Assembly (NCBI RefSeq): GCF_030682515.1
Contig: NZ_JAUXOD010000070.1
Location: 1 to 56,529, forward strand
Reading direction: 5' to 3'
Source of the DNA: Hoeflea sp.
Lineage (GTDB): Bacteria; Pseudomonadota; Alphaproteobacteria; Rhizobiales; Rhizobiaceae
DNA: 56,529 bases
The first letter of the stretch is position 1; each line of letters opens with the position of its first letter. The notes beneath the pieces were generated by a model. The model worked only from the letters and a program-made list of their open reading frames with translations, was not told where the DNA came from and searched no databases. This document shows positions 17,435 through 27,490 of this stretch, piece by piece. The position numbers and the translations under genes are program-made.

Positions 17435-18547
17435 ATGAGGCTCGACCGGTCCCTGTCGCTGATCTCGGCGTCGCTGATCGCGGGCATCCTGCTGGCAGGC
17501 GGCCTCGTGACGCTGGCGGGCCAGCGCGCGCTGCTCAGGGATGCCCAGACGATCCAGATCGAGGATGCGTCGACGGTGCTGTCCACGGTGATGGAGCAGG
17601 CGGCGACGCTGTCGGCGACCCATTCCGAGGCGATCGGCGCCGACGCGGACATCGCCGGCCTGATGACTTCGGGCGACCGCGCCGCGCTGCTCGCCCACGC
17701 GGCGCCGCTGTTGGCGCGGCTCGATGCCGGCGGCGGCATCAATGTCCTGCATTTCCACACACCCGACATGACCTCGTTCCTGAGGGTCTGGGAGCCCGAC
17801 AATTTCGGCCAGGATCTGTCGACGTTCCGCCCGATGGTCGTGGCGGTCAACCGGGACCGGCGCACGCGCAAGGGGCTGGAGCTCGGCCTCAAGGGCCTGT
17901 CGCTGCGCGCGGTCTCGGCGATCGAGACACCGCGGGGCCTCGCCGGCACGGTGGAGATCGGCGTCGACCTGACCGCGCTGCTGCACCTTGCCAAGGCTGC
18001 CACCGGGGCCGACTACGCGCTGTTCCTCGATCCCGCGGCCGCCGTGCGGCAGGACGGCACGCGGCTTGACGGCAAGGCCGGCCTCGCCCTGGAAGCGGCC
18101 ACCGAAGCCGCCTTCTTCGGCACATTGCAGCAGGCAAGCGCCATTGAGCTGTCGCGCGCGCCCAAGTTCACCACCTACAAGACCGAGGGCCGGATCTTCG
18201 GGGTAATGGGCCGGCCGCTGCTCGACTACAGTGGCAATCTGATCGGGACGATCGTCATCGCCCGCGATTTCACCAGCCTCGAAAGCCACCTGTCCCGCGC
18301 CTTCGTCACGCTGGCCGTCATCTCCATCTGCGGCTTCCTGATCGCCTTCCCGCTATTCATGAGCGCGATCCGCGCTTTCGTCATCCGCCCGCTTGGCGAC
18401 CTGGCGGCTTCTTGCGCGATGGACGCCGGAGCCGTTGCGCCGCCGCCTTCAAGCCGGCTGCGCGACTATCTCGACCTGCGCGCGGGCATCGAGCGCCTGC
18501 GGGCGGGGCAGGACGCAGCGGCCGGGGACCGGGGCGAGGCGCCATGA
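17435..18547 (+). CDS. Double-Cache sensor protein without an output domain
   Basis: A 370-residue inner-membrane sensor. Residues 7-29 form the first membrane helix, about 30-287 a periplasmic double-Cache domain, about 289-312 a second helix. A short cytoplasmic tail follows, beginning AFVIRPLGDLAA like the first turn of a HAMP linker and stopping at 370 with no histidine kinase, methyl-accepting or cyclase domain. The Cache signature is clear at residues 103-160 (VLHFHTPDMTSFLRVWEPDN, then FRPMVVAVNRDRRTRKGLELG), which matches the dCache_3 pattern, and at RGLAGTVEIGVDL. Such domains bind small metabolites such as amines, carboxylates or amino acids. The stop codon overlaps the start of the ion-channel gene in an ATGA, so the two products are probably made in step. 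Coupling to the channel is inference. Confidence 0.85.
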   Translation: MRLDRSLSLISASLIAGILLAGGLVTLAGQRALLRDAQTIQIEDASTVLSTVMEQAATLSATHSEAIGADADIAGLMTSGDRAALLAHAAPLLARLDAGGGINVLHFHTPDMTSFLRVWEPDNFGQDLSTFRPMVVAVNRDRRTRKGLELGLKGLSLRAVSAIETPRGLAGTVEIGVDLTALLHLAKAATGADYALFLDPAAAVRQDGTRLDGKAGLALEAATEAAFFGTLQQASAIELSRAPKFTTYKTEGRIFGVMGRPLLDYSGNLIGTIVIARDFTSLESHLSRAFVTLAVISICGFLIAFPLFMSAIRAFVIRPLGDLAASCAMDAGAVAPPPSSRLRDYLDLRAGIERLRAGQDAAAGDRGEAP

Positions 18548-19605
18548 GGCGGATCTGGCTGCGCGCCCTGTGGATCGCCTGCCTGCTGCTTGCCGCGCTT
18601 CCTGCCGCGCCGGGCGCGGCCGGCGAGGCGCTGCCGCAGGCCATGCATCTGCCGGCGCGCGTGCATCTCGCCGTGCGCATCCTCGATGTCTCGGGGGTGG
18701 ACGAGACCTCCGGCATGACCTCCGCCGTGGTCGAGGTGACCCAGCGCTGGAACGATCCGTCCGAGCGGTTTGACCGGGTACGCGAAGGCGCGGGCCGCAA
18801 GGATTTTACCGAAACGGCGGCAACCGACAGGCTTGCGACGATGTGGACCCCGGCGGTCGGCCTCGAGAACCAGATCAGCGACGCCCGCGCCGATGCCACG
18901 TCGCTCTCGATCTTCGCCAATGGCGACGTGATGCTATTGCGCACGCTCGATGCAGACTTCCGCACGACAATCGCGCTCTCCGCCTTTCCGTTCGACACCC
19001 AGCGGCTTGTCTTCCCGATCGCGTCCCACATGCACGCCGCCGACGAGGTCATCTTCATCGTCGATGAGCGGGACCGCGAGCTCTCGTCGCTGGCCCACAG
19101 CCTCACCGATTCCGACTGGATGCCGCGCCGGCTCGAATTCGCGCTGGCGCAGTTCTACGGCTGGAATTCCAAGCCGTTCATGCGCGTGGAGGCGACGGCC
19201 GTGCTCAGCCGCGCCTGGCCGCGCTACGTGCTGCGGATCTTCGTTCCGCTCGTCGCGGTCCTGAGCATATCGCTGTTCGTGCTGTGGGCGCCGCGCGGCT
19301 TTGTCGGCGACATTCCGGGGATCACCTACGCCGCCCTGCTGGCGCTCGCCGCATTGAGCTTCACCTTCGAGGGCAATTTTCCGGGCAGCATGTCGGTGAA
19401 TTCGCCGATCGCCTTCATGATCTCGCTCGGCTATTTCTATCTCATCCTGGCGCTGATGGCCGATCTCCTGCTGGAGAGCGACCGGTTTTCCGCCAAGGCC
19501 GCCTATCCCTATCTGGTCCAGGAAGCACGGCGGTCGATCCGCTACGTGCTGCCGGGCATTTTCACGGTGATCAGTGTGGGAACCATCCTGAGGGCACTTG
19601 CATGA
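18544..19605 (+). CDS. Prokaryotic pentameric ligand-gated ion channel (Cys-loop receptor family)
   Basis: A 353-residue channel subunit of the GLIC/ELIC type. A signal peptide (about 1-26) leads a periplasmic beta-sandwich domain (35-225) with ATMWTPAVGLENQ (99-110, loop A-like) and LSAFPFDTQRLVFPIAS (145-161), the conserved Pro-loop; the two loop cysteines of animal receptors are absent, as usual in bacteria. Four membrane helices follow: M1 from RYVLRIFVPLVAVLSISLFVLW (227-248), M2 about 257-276, M3 about 285-310, M4 334-351. The M2 end FEGNFPGS aligns with VETNLPKT of GLIC and puts D256 at or next to position -1', which favours cation selectivity. It overlaps the preceding and following genes by four bases each. 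The ligand cannot be read from sequence. Confidence 0.88.
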   Translation: MRRIWLRALWIACLLLAALPAAPGAAGEALPQAMHLPARVHLAVRILDVSGVDETSGMTSAVVEVTQRWNDPSERFDRVREGAGRKDFTETAATDRLATMWTPAVGLENQISDARADATSLSIFANGDVMLLRTLDADFRTTIALSAFPFDTQRLVFPIASHMHAADEVIFIVDERDRELSSLAHSLTDSDWMPRRLEFALAQFYGWNSKPFMRVEATAVLSRAWPRYVLRIFVPLVAVLSISLFVLWAPRGFVGDIPGITYAALLALAALSFTFEGNFPGSMSVNSPIAFMISLGYFYLILALMADLLLESDRFSAKAAYPYLVQEARRSIRYVLPGIFTVISVGTILRALA

Positions 19606-20177
19606 TCCGTCTGGCCTGTCCTCCCCAAGCATGGCGATTGCGGTGCGTGGCGATCCTCGCAGGCCTGCTCGCGGCGCCGATGGCCCAGGCGGTGCCGCGC
19701 TGCGAGATGGCCGCGATCGCCCATTGCGCCAACGCCAGCCAGTTGCTCCGGGCGCCCGGCTTCGAGGAAGCTCTCGGCAGGGTCCTCGACGGCAGGCAGG
19801 TCACCTGGCTCGCCCGGCAGCGCGGCGTGGGCGATGTCGTGCGCGAGGTTCTGAGCGGAGCGCCGGATGACGCGACCCAAGTCGCGCATGGGCTGCTGCG
19901 GTTTTCGGCCGTCCGGGCAGGGAGTGCGACGGAGAGGGGCGCGATCTTCGTTTCCGGCGACGGGACGATCGCGGCGATCGGCGTCCTGCATTTCAACTGC
20001 GCCAAACGCTGCGACAAGACCTATTCGCTGTCGATCCTGGTCAACCACGACGATGCAAGGCCGGTCGCCCTGGTTCGGGCCTGGGGCGCCGAGCAGATGG
20101 CGCTCAACCGGGAGCGCGGCTTTGAGGAGGACCTCGCCGTGATCGCCCGCGTCGAGGTGCTGACGCGCCAAGACTGA
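19602..20177 (+). CDS. Small secreted protein, possibly Ivy-like (lysozyme inhibitor fold)
   Basis: A 191-residue exported protein, third gene of the Cache/ion-channel operon; its ATG overlaps the channel stop codon (ATGA). A signal peptide ending near PMAQAVPRC is clear. The mature part has four cysteines: two near the N-terminus (RCEMAAIAHC) and two in FNCAKRCDKTYSLSILV. The layout FEEALGRVLDGRQVTWLARQ followed by a C-x3-C turn and a beta strand recalls the Ivy family, in which a CxxxxC loop plugs the lysozyme active site, but the match is loose. It could equally be a periplasmic partner that binds the channel or its ligand. I would call it a periplasmic protein of unknown function with weak Ivy resemblance. 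Confidence 0.5.
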   Translation: MIRLACPPQAWRLRCVAILAGLLAAPMAQAVPRCEMAAIAHCANASQLLRAPGFEEALGRVLDGRQVTWLARQRGVGDVVREVLSGAPDDATQVAHGLLRFSAVRAGSATERGAIFVSGDGTIAAIGVLHFNCAKRCDKTYSLSILVNHDDARPVALVRAWGAEQMALNRERGFEEDLAVIARVEVLTRQD

Positions 20178-20210
20178 CGCGCGCGGCCCGCCGGCCTGGC
20201 TCGCGCGGCC

Positions 20211-21140
20211 TTAGCCCGCGTGTACCAAAGCGGCGACGGTCCCGGCCTCGAGGCGGGCCTGCGCCTGGTCAAAGGCCCTGGCGATCGCCTCGAACTTGAG
20301 CGACTGCCACAGGCAGTAGTCCTGCACGAGCTCCGGGGAGACGAAGAGGTCGCCGCGATTGCCCGCCAGGCCCCAGACGAGCAGCCCCTCGGTTCTCGCC
20401 CGCGCAAACATGCGCTGCACATGGCCACGCGACAGGGTGTGCCGCGTCGAGATCTCGCTGGCATGGACCTGGCCGAGGCAGACCGGCTGGCCGGGGCCTG
20501 GCGGCCCGGCCGGCAGACGGCAGATCAGGTCATGCAGGATGTTGCTTCCGGTTTCGGTGCGCACGAACAGATCGACGCTTGGAGGCGGATGGACCCACCG
20601 GGGATCGAAGGCGAGGCTGCGGGCGGCGAGCGGCTGGATGATGCCAGCGAGACGCTTGTCGCGCGCCATGCACGCGGCCCTGCAGCCGCCGTCGAGCCGG
20701 TCCAGCGCCGAAAGATGGGCCTCGAGCCATTGGCCGATCAGCTCCTCGCTGCCCGTGCTCAGGCGCAAGGGCCGCGAGCGCCGGTCGCCGCCCGCAACAT
20801 CGACCAGCAGCCCGTAGGCACGCATCTCGGCCAGGTGGGCGATCAACGTGTTCTTGCTGAAGGGTTGATGGTACCCGAAGAAGCCCACGAGCGATGTCCC
20901 CGTCAATGGCGGCCGCGTCGCGTCGCCTGCCCTTTCGAAATGCAGCGCGATGATTGCCTGGGTGATCAGCCATTTCTGCATGCTGGCCAGGTAGCGCACC
21001 ACCCGGGGGGCGCTGTCGTGCATGGCGAGCAGATGCTGGGCGGCGTCGCGCAGGACGGCCAGGAAAGCGGGATTGTCGCCGAGCGCCAGGAAACCTGGCC
21101 CGCCCGCGGCCATGGGCCCGGTTTCGGGTGACTGCCTCAT
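20211..21140 (-). CDS. Putative transcriptional regulator with two winged-helix-like segments
   Basis: Not assigned to a named family. The 309-residue product has a helix-turn-helix-like region at about 60-115 (KWLITQAIIALHFERAG, then GYHQPFSKNTLIAHLAEMRA), MarR-like in pattern. A second region at about 220-260 (VHASEISTRHTLSRGHVQRM followed by FARARTEGLL) looks like another recognition helix. No membrane segment or enzyme motif is seen. It converges on the Cache/ion-channel operon, 33 bases from the end of its last gene. Arg- and His-rich, high GC. The start could also be the ATG ten codons further in. The function as DNA-binding protein is inferred from these patterns only. Confidence 0.55.
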   Translation of the reverse strand: MRQSPETGPMAAGGPGFLALGDNPAFLAVLRDAAQHLLAMHDSAPRVVRYLASMQKWLITQAIIALHFERAGDATRPPLTGTSLVGFFGYHQPFSKNTLIAHLAEMRAYGLLVDVAGGDRRSRPLRLSTGSEELIGQWLEAHLSALDRLDGGCRAACMARDKRLAGIIQPLAARSLAFDPRWVHPPPSVDLFVRTETGSNILHDLICRLPAGPPGPGQPVCLGQVHASEISTRHTLSRGHVQRMFARARTEGLLVWGLAGNRGDLFVSPELVQDYCLWQSLKFEAIARAFDQAQARLEAGTVAALVHAG

Positions 21141-21331
21141 CTCGCCAAGCCTCGCCTCGTCGTCATTGCGGCCGATCGGCCGCCCCGATCAATCGGATCC
21201 ACGGTAGGAACGCCAGTTATCAGGGTTTCTCCCCGCCACTCAAGCGGCGTCTGTGAGGCGGCGGCTCCAGGGCCGCAGCGATCCGGTTCACCCCGGCTGC
21301 TGCAGGTCGCGATCCGCCTGCCCGAGAATCA

Positions 21332-21355
21332 GATCGGGGCCCGAAGGCCCCGATC
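21332..21355 (-). terminator. Hairpin closing the glp transporter operon
   Basis: Perfect 10-bp stem GATCGGGGCC (21332-21341) with GGCCCCGATC (21346-21355). On the minus-strand transcript the loop is UUCG closed by a C-G pair, a very stable tetraloop. There is no clear T-run, so it may also act to protect the 3' end. Confidence 0.7.
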
Positions 21356-21389
21356 CATGATCCACGTGTCCCGTGCGAACGGGGCTGGC

Positions 21390-23111
21390 TTACTGCCAGC
21401 TCTTGACCAGCTCGTCGTAGTTGACGGTCAGCGGCTGCTCTTTCTCGTTCTCGATCTTGAGCTGCGGCGCGAGGTTGCCCTTGGCGACGGCATCCGCGTT
21501 CCACTCCTCGAGCGTCTTCACTTCGGCCATCTTCGGGCCGATGTCGCCCTGGACGCCAGCGCGTTCGATGCGCTCCATCACCTTTTCCTGCTCTTCGCAG
21601 AGCGAGTCCATGGCTTGCTGAGCGGTCTTGGCGCCCGACGAGGCGTCACCGATCGCCTGCCACCAGAGCTGCGCCAGCTTCGGATAGTCCGGCACGTTGG
21701 TTCCGGTCGGCGACCACTGCAGGCGGGCCGGCGAGCGGTAGAACTCGACCAGGCCGCCGAGCTTCGGCGCGCGCTCGGTGAAGGACGGATGGTCGAGCGT
21801 CGACTGGCGGATGAAGGTGAGGCCCACATGGCTCTTCTTCACGTCGACGGTCATGGAGGTGACGAACTGCGCGTAGAGCCAGGCGGCCTTGGCGCGGTCT
21901 TCGGGAGTGGACTTCATCAGCGTCCAGGAGCCTGCGTCCTGGTAGCCGAGCTTCATGCCTTCCTTCCAGTAGACGCCGTGCGGGCTGGGGGCGAAACGCC
22001 ATTTCGGCGTGCCGTCCTCATTGACCACGGGCAGGCCTTCCTTGACGAAGTCGGCGGTGAACGCGGTGTAGGTGAACATCTGCTGGGCGATTTCGCCCTG
22101 CGACGGCACCGGACCGGATTCGCCGAAGGTCATGCCCTGGGCGGACGCCGGCGCATATTTGGACATCCACTCGAGATATTTCTCGATCGAATAGACCGCG
22201 GCAGGTCCGTTGGTGTCGCCGCCGCGCGCGACGCAGGAGCCGACGGGACGCGAGTTCTCGTCGACCTTGATGCCCCATTCGTCGACCGGCAGGCCGTTCG
22301 GGATGCCGCGGTCGCCATTGCCGGCCATCGACAGCCAGGCGTCGGTGAAGCGCCAGCCGAGCGACGGGTCCTTCTTGCCGTAGTCCATGTGGCCATAGAC
22401 CTTCTTGCCGTCGATCTCGCGGCCGGTGAAGAATTCGGCGATGTCCTCATAGGCCGACCAGTTGACCGGCACGCCGAGATCGTAGCCGTACTTGGCCTTG
22501 AAGTCTGCCTTGTTGGTCTCGTCGTTGAACCAGTCGTAGCGGAAGAAGTAGAGGTTTGCGAACTGCTGCGTCGGCAGCTGGTAGAGCTTGCCGTCGGGCG
22601 CGGTGGTGAACGAGCGGCCGATGAAATCCTCCACATCGAGCGTCGGGCTGGTGACGTCAGCGCCTTCGTTGGCCATCCAGTCGGTCAGGTTGCGGACCTG
22701 CTGGTAGCGCCAGTGGGTGCCGATCAGGTCGGAATCGTTGACATAGGCGTCATAGATGTTCTCGCCCGACTGCATCTGCGTCTGCAGCTTTTCGACCACG
22801 TCGCCTTCGCCGATCAGGTCGTGGGTGATCTTGATGCCGGTGATCGCTGTGAAGGCCGGGGCCAGCACCTTGGACTCGTATTCATGGGTGGTGATGGTTT
22901 CCGACACGACCTTGATGTCCATGCCGACGAACGGCTGGGCGGCGTCGATGAACCATTGCATTTCGGCTTCCTGGGCGGCGCGGTCGAGCGTCGACATGTC
23001 GCCGATCTCGGCGTCGAGGAAGCTCTTGGCCTCGTCCATTCCGGCGTAAGCGACGCCCGCGCTGAAAACCAGCGCCAGTGCCGCCGATGAGAGCAGTAGA
23101 TGTTTCCGCAT
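21390..23111 (-). CDS. glpV: Glycerol ABC transporter, periplasmic substrate-binding protein
   Basis: A 573-residue solute-binding protein, long for the class, with signal peptide MRKHLLLSSAALALVFSAGVAYA. The mature start GMDEAKSFLDAEIGDMSTLD and the segments VSETITTHEYESKVLAPAFT and GENIYDAYVNDSDLIGTHWR match GlpV of the rhizobial GlpSTPQUV system, which binds glycerol in the periplasm. The start at 23111 has GGGAGGAAA in front; the ORF upstream of it is not conserved. It is the last gene of a six-gene minus-strand operon and is followed by the UUCG hairpin. The gene set (two ATPases, two permeases, DUF2160 protein, large binding protein) is specific for this transporter. glpR, glpD and glpK are not in the window. 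Confidence 0.92.
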   Translation of the reverse strand: MRKHLLLSSAALALVFSAGVAYAGMDEAKSFLDAEIGDMSTLDRAAQEAEMQWFIDAAQPFVGMDIKVVSETITTHEYESKVLAPAFTAITGIKITHDLIGEGDVVEKLQTQMQSGENIYDAYVNDSDLIGTHWRYQQVRNLTDWMANEGADVTSPTLDVEDFIGRSFTTAPDGKLYQLPTQQFANLYFFRYDWFNDETNKADFKAKYGYDLGVPVNWSAYEDIAEFFTGREIDGKKVYGHMDYGKKDPSLGWRFTDAWLSMAGNGDRGIPNGLPVDEWGIKVDENSRPVGSCVARGGDTNGPAAVYSIEKYLEWMSKYAPASAQGMTFGESGPVPSQGEIAQQMFTYTAFTADFVKEGLPVVNEDGTPKWRFAPSPHGVYWKEGMKLGYQDAGSWTLMKSTPEDRAKAAWLYAQFVTSMTVDVKKSHVGLTFIRQSTLDHPSFTERAPKLGGLVEFYRSPARLQWSPTGTNVPDYPKLAQLWWQAIGDASSGAKTAQQAMDSLCEEQEKVMERIERAGVQGDIGPKMAEVKTLEEWNADAVAKGNLAPQLKIENEKEQPLTVNYDELVKSWQ

Positions 23112-23174
23112 TGCAGTTTCCTCCCGACTTGCGAAAACGGAGGCGGCGGTATTGCCGCGTCCGGTAGTCAAACC

Positions 23175-23456
23175 CTAGACATAGCGGAACACGCCGATGG
23201 CGTAGACCACGGACAGGGCAAGAGCCCACCACAGGTTCGGACCGACAAGTCCGAGCCAGGCGAGATGGATGAACGCCGAACCCAAGAGCGAGACGAACAG
23301 ACGGTCGCCGCGCGTGGTTTCAAAGCGAAGGATGCCGACCCGCGGCGCACCGCCGGGCCGGGCGTATTCCCAGATTCCCATGCCGACCAGCAGCAGGAAG
23401 ATGACGAGGAAGAAGATGGCGGTCGGCCCGGTCCAGGCCATCCAGGAGAGATTCAT
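23175..23456 (-). CDS. glpU: DUF2160 small membrane protein of the glycerol transporter
   Basis: A 93-residue membrane protein starting MNLSWMAWTGPTAIFFLVIF, with hydrophobic segments at about 9-27, 55-70 and 74-92 and a conserved middle YARPGGAPRVGILRFETTRGDRLF. This is the DUF2160/GlpU protein always found between the second permease and the binding protein in glpSTPQUV operons. Its exact role is not known; it is thought to assist the permease complex. The longer frame to 24149 in the same phase is a shadow of the permease gene. It starts 11 bases after the permease stop and ends 63 bases before glpV. Confidence 0.88.
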   Translation of the reverse strand: MNLSWMAWTGPTAIFFLVIFLLLVGMGIWEYARPGGAPRVGILRFETTRGDRLFVSLLGSAFIHLAWLGLVGPNLWWALALSVVYAIGVFRYV

Positions 23457-23467
23457 AGCGCGCCTCC

Positions 23468-24355
<888 letters not shown>

Positions 24356-24364
24356 GGTCGCCCC

Positions 24365-25231
24365 TCAGCCCTTGGCGTCATTGGTGATCATCACGGTGTA
24401 GAACACCCATGACAGCAAAAGGACGATCAGGAAGTAGATCAGGCTCATCGCCGCCGCCGGCCCGAGGTCGAACTGACCGATGGCGGTCTTGACCAGGTCG
24501 ATCGACAGGAAGGTGGTGGCGTTGCCCGGTCCGCCGCCGGTGACGACGAAGGGCTCGGTGTAGATCATGAACGAGTCCATGAACCTCAGAAGCACGGCGA
24601 TCAGCAGCACCCGGTTCATCTTCGGCAGCTGGATGTAGCGGAACACCGAGAACCGCGAGGCGCCGTCGATCTTGGCCGCCTGGTAATAGGCGTCGGGGAT
24701 CGACACCAGGCCGGCATAGCACAGAAGCACCACCAGGCTGGTCCAGTGCCAGACATCCATGACGATGACCGTCACCCAGGCGTCGAACGGGTCGCTGACA
24801 TAATTGTAGTCGACGCCGATCGCGTTGAGCGTGTAGCCGAGCAGGCCGATGTCGACGCGGCCGAACACCTGCCAGATGGTGCCCACCACGTTCCACGGGA
24901 TAAGCAGCGGCAGCGACATGAACACCAGGCAGAACGGCACGCCCAGGCCCTTGCGCGGCATGTTGAGCGCGATGAAGATGCCGAGCGGCACCTCGATCAG
25001 CAGGATGATTGCGGAGAAGGCGAGGTTGCGCAGAAGCGCGTCATGAAAGCGCGACGAGGACAGCACGTCGGAGAACCAGTCGGTGCCGGCCCAGAAGAAC
25101 TGGTTGTTGCCGAACGTGTCCTGCACCGAATAATTGACCACCGTCATCAGCGGGATGATCGCCGAGAACGCCACCAGCAGGAGCACCGGCAGCACCAGGA
25201 ACCAGGCCTTGTTGTTCCAGCTCTTCTCCAT
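24365..25231 (-). CDS. glpP: Glycerol ABC transporter, permease
   Basis: A 288-residue permease of the MalF/UgpA type with about six helices (first at WFLVLPVLLLVAFSAIIPLMTVV). The EAA-type ATPase-contact loop is SIPDAYYQAAKIDGASRFSVFRYIQLPKM. It is the first permease of the operon, one base after glpT, and works as heterodimer with GlpQ. Length and order match the rhizobial glycerol system. Confidence 0.92.
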   Translation of the reverse strand: MEKSWNNKAWFLVLPVLLLVAFSAIIPLMTVVNYSVQDTFGNNQFFWAGTDWFSDVLSSSRFHDALLRNLAFSAIILLIEVPLGIFIALNMPRKGLGVPFCLVFMSLPLLIPWNVVGTIWQVFGRVDIGLLGYTLNAIGVDYNYVSDPFDAWVTVIVMDVWHWTSLVVLLCYAGLVSIPDAYYQAAKIDGASRFSVFRYIQLPKMNRVLLIAVLLRFMDSFMIYTEPFVVTGGGPGNATTFLSIDLVKTAIGQFDLGPAAAMSLIYFLIVLLLSWVFYTVMITNDAKG

Positions 25232-25232
25232 T

Positions 25233-26303
<1,071 letters not shown>

Positions 26304-26312
26304 GGCTGCTCC

Positions 26313-27386
26313 TCATGCTCCCTGCCGGGCGCGAACCGTGCGCCCGTCGCGGTCGAACACCAGGAGGTGCTGCGTGTCGAGATGGACGTCGAGCGTCACG
26401 TCGGCGTCGATGTCGTGGATGCCCATGGTCAGCATCACCCAGCGCTGGTCCTCGTGGATGAGATGCACATAGCTTTCCGAGCCGGTGATCTCGGTCACCA
26501 TCACCTGGGCCGAGATCGGCGTCGTGCCGGCGCCGGGGCTGAGCGAGAGATGGTGCGGGCGGAAGCCCAGCGTGCAGGGGCCGTCGGCCAGATGCATCAG
26601 CCCCGCGGGCACCGCGATGTCGCGCAGGCCGGGCTTGACGAACAGGCCCTGGCGCTTCTCCATCGGCAGCAGGTTCATCGGTGGATCGGAGAATGTCTGC
26701 GCGGTGACGAGGTCGACCGGCTCGCGGAACACGTCGATGGTCGGGCCGAACTGGGTGACGCGGCCCTGGCTCAGCGTCGCGGTCCTGCCGCCCAGAAGCA
26801 GCGCCTCGGAGGGTTCGGTTGTGGCGTAAACGAAAATGGCGCCCGATTCCTGGAAGATCCGGGGCAGTTCGGCGCGCAGTTCCTCGCGTAATTTGTAGTC
26901 GAGATTGGCCAGCGGCTCGTCGAGCAGCACCAGGCCCGCCTTCTTGACGATGGCGCGCGCCAGCGCCGTGCGCTGCTGCTGGCCGCCCGACAGGTTGAGC
27001 GGCAGGCGCTGAAGGTAGTGCCCGAGCCGCAGCAGCTCGGCGGCGCGGGCGACTTCGCGCTCGATCGTCGCCTTGTCGGCGCCGGCGATGCGGAGCGGCG
27101 AGGCGATGTTCTCGTAGACCGTCATGGCCGGGTAATTGATGAACTGCTGGTAGACCATGGCGACGTTGCGCTTCTGCACGGCCTCGCCGGTGACGTCGCG
27201 CCCGTCGCTCAGCACGCGTCCGCGCGTCGGACGGTCAAGCCCCGCCATGATCCGCATCAGGCTGGTCTTGCCCGAGAGTGTCGGGCCCAAGAGCACGTTC
27301 AGCGACCCGCTTTCGAGCCGCAGCGACACGTCACTGATATGGGCTTCTCCGTTGGAAACCTTGGAGACGTTGTCCAGTTCCAGCAT
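26313..27386 (-). CDS. glpS: Glycerol ABC transporter, ATP-binding protein
   Basis: A 357-residue MalK-type ATPase, first gene of the operon. Walker A is LLGPTLSGKTSLMRIMAGL (with TLSGKT in place of the usual SGCGKT), signature LNLSGGQQQRTALARAI, Walker B LVLLDEPLANLDYKLREELR, H-loop variant VYATTEPSEALLLG where the switch His is replaced by Thr-Glu. The C-terminal TOBE domain is normal. The canonical signature here complements the degenerate one in GlpT, and the missing switch His fits an asymmetric ATPase pair. The ATG at 27386 has GGGAGG in front; the ORF continues upstream to 27611 through the promoter and is not coding there. Confidence 0.92.
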   Translation of the reverse strand: MLELDNVSKVSNGEAHISDVSLRLESGSLNVLLGPTLSGKTSLMRIMAGLDRPTRGRVLSDGRDVTGEAVQKRNVAMVYQQFINYPAMTVYENIASPLRIAGADKATIEREVARAAELLRLGHYLQRLPLNLSGGQQQRTALARAIVKKAGLVLLDEPLANLDYKLREELRAELPRIFQESGAIFVYATTEPSEALLLGGRTATLSQGRVTQFGPTIDVFREPVDLVTAQTFSDPPMNLLPMEKRQGLFVKPGLRDIAVPAGLMHLADGPCTLGFRPHHLSLSPGAGTTPISAQVMVTEITGSESYVHLIHEDQRWVMLTMGIHDIDADVTLDVHLDTQHLLVFDRDGRTVRARQGA

Positions 27387-27490
27387 GTAGAAGAAGCCCT
27401 CCCAAGCTTCGCCTCCAGAGTGCGGACCCGACGCGCCGGCAAGCCGTCGCAAGGGTCCGCCGCAGGTCAATGTATCACCTGCGCTCCTTA

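Noticed and set aside
21357-23090. 577-codon plus-strand frame opposite glpV
   Set aside because: Antisense shadow; low-complexity Val/Asp/Arg composition, no signal or motif, and glpV is unambiguous.
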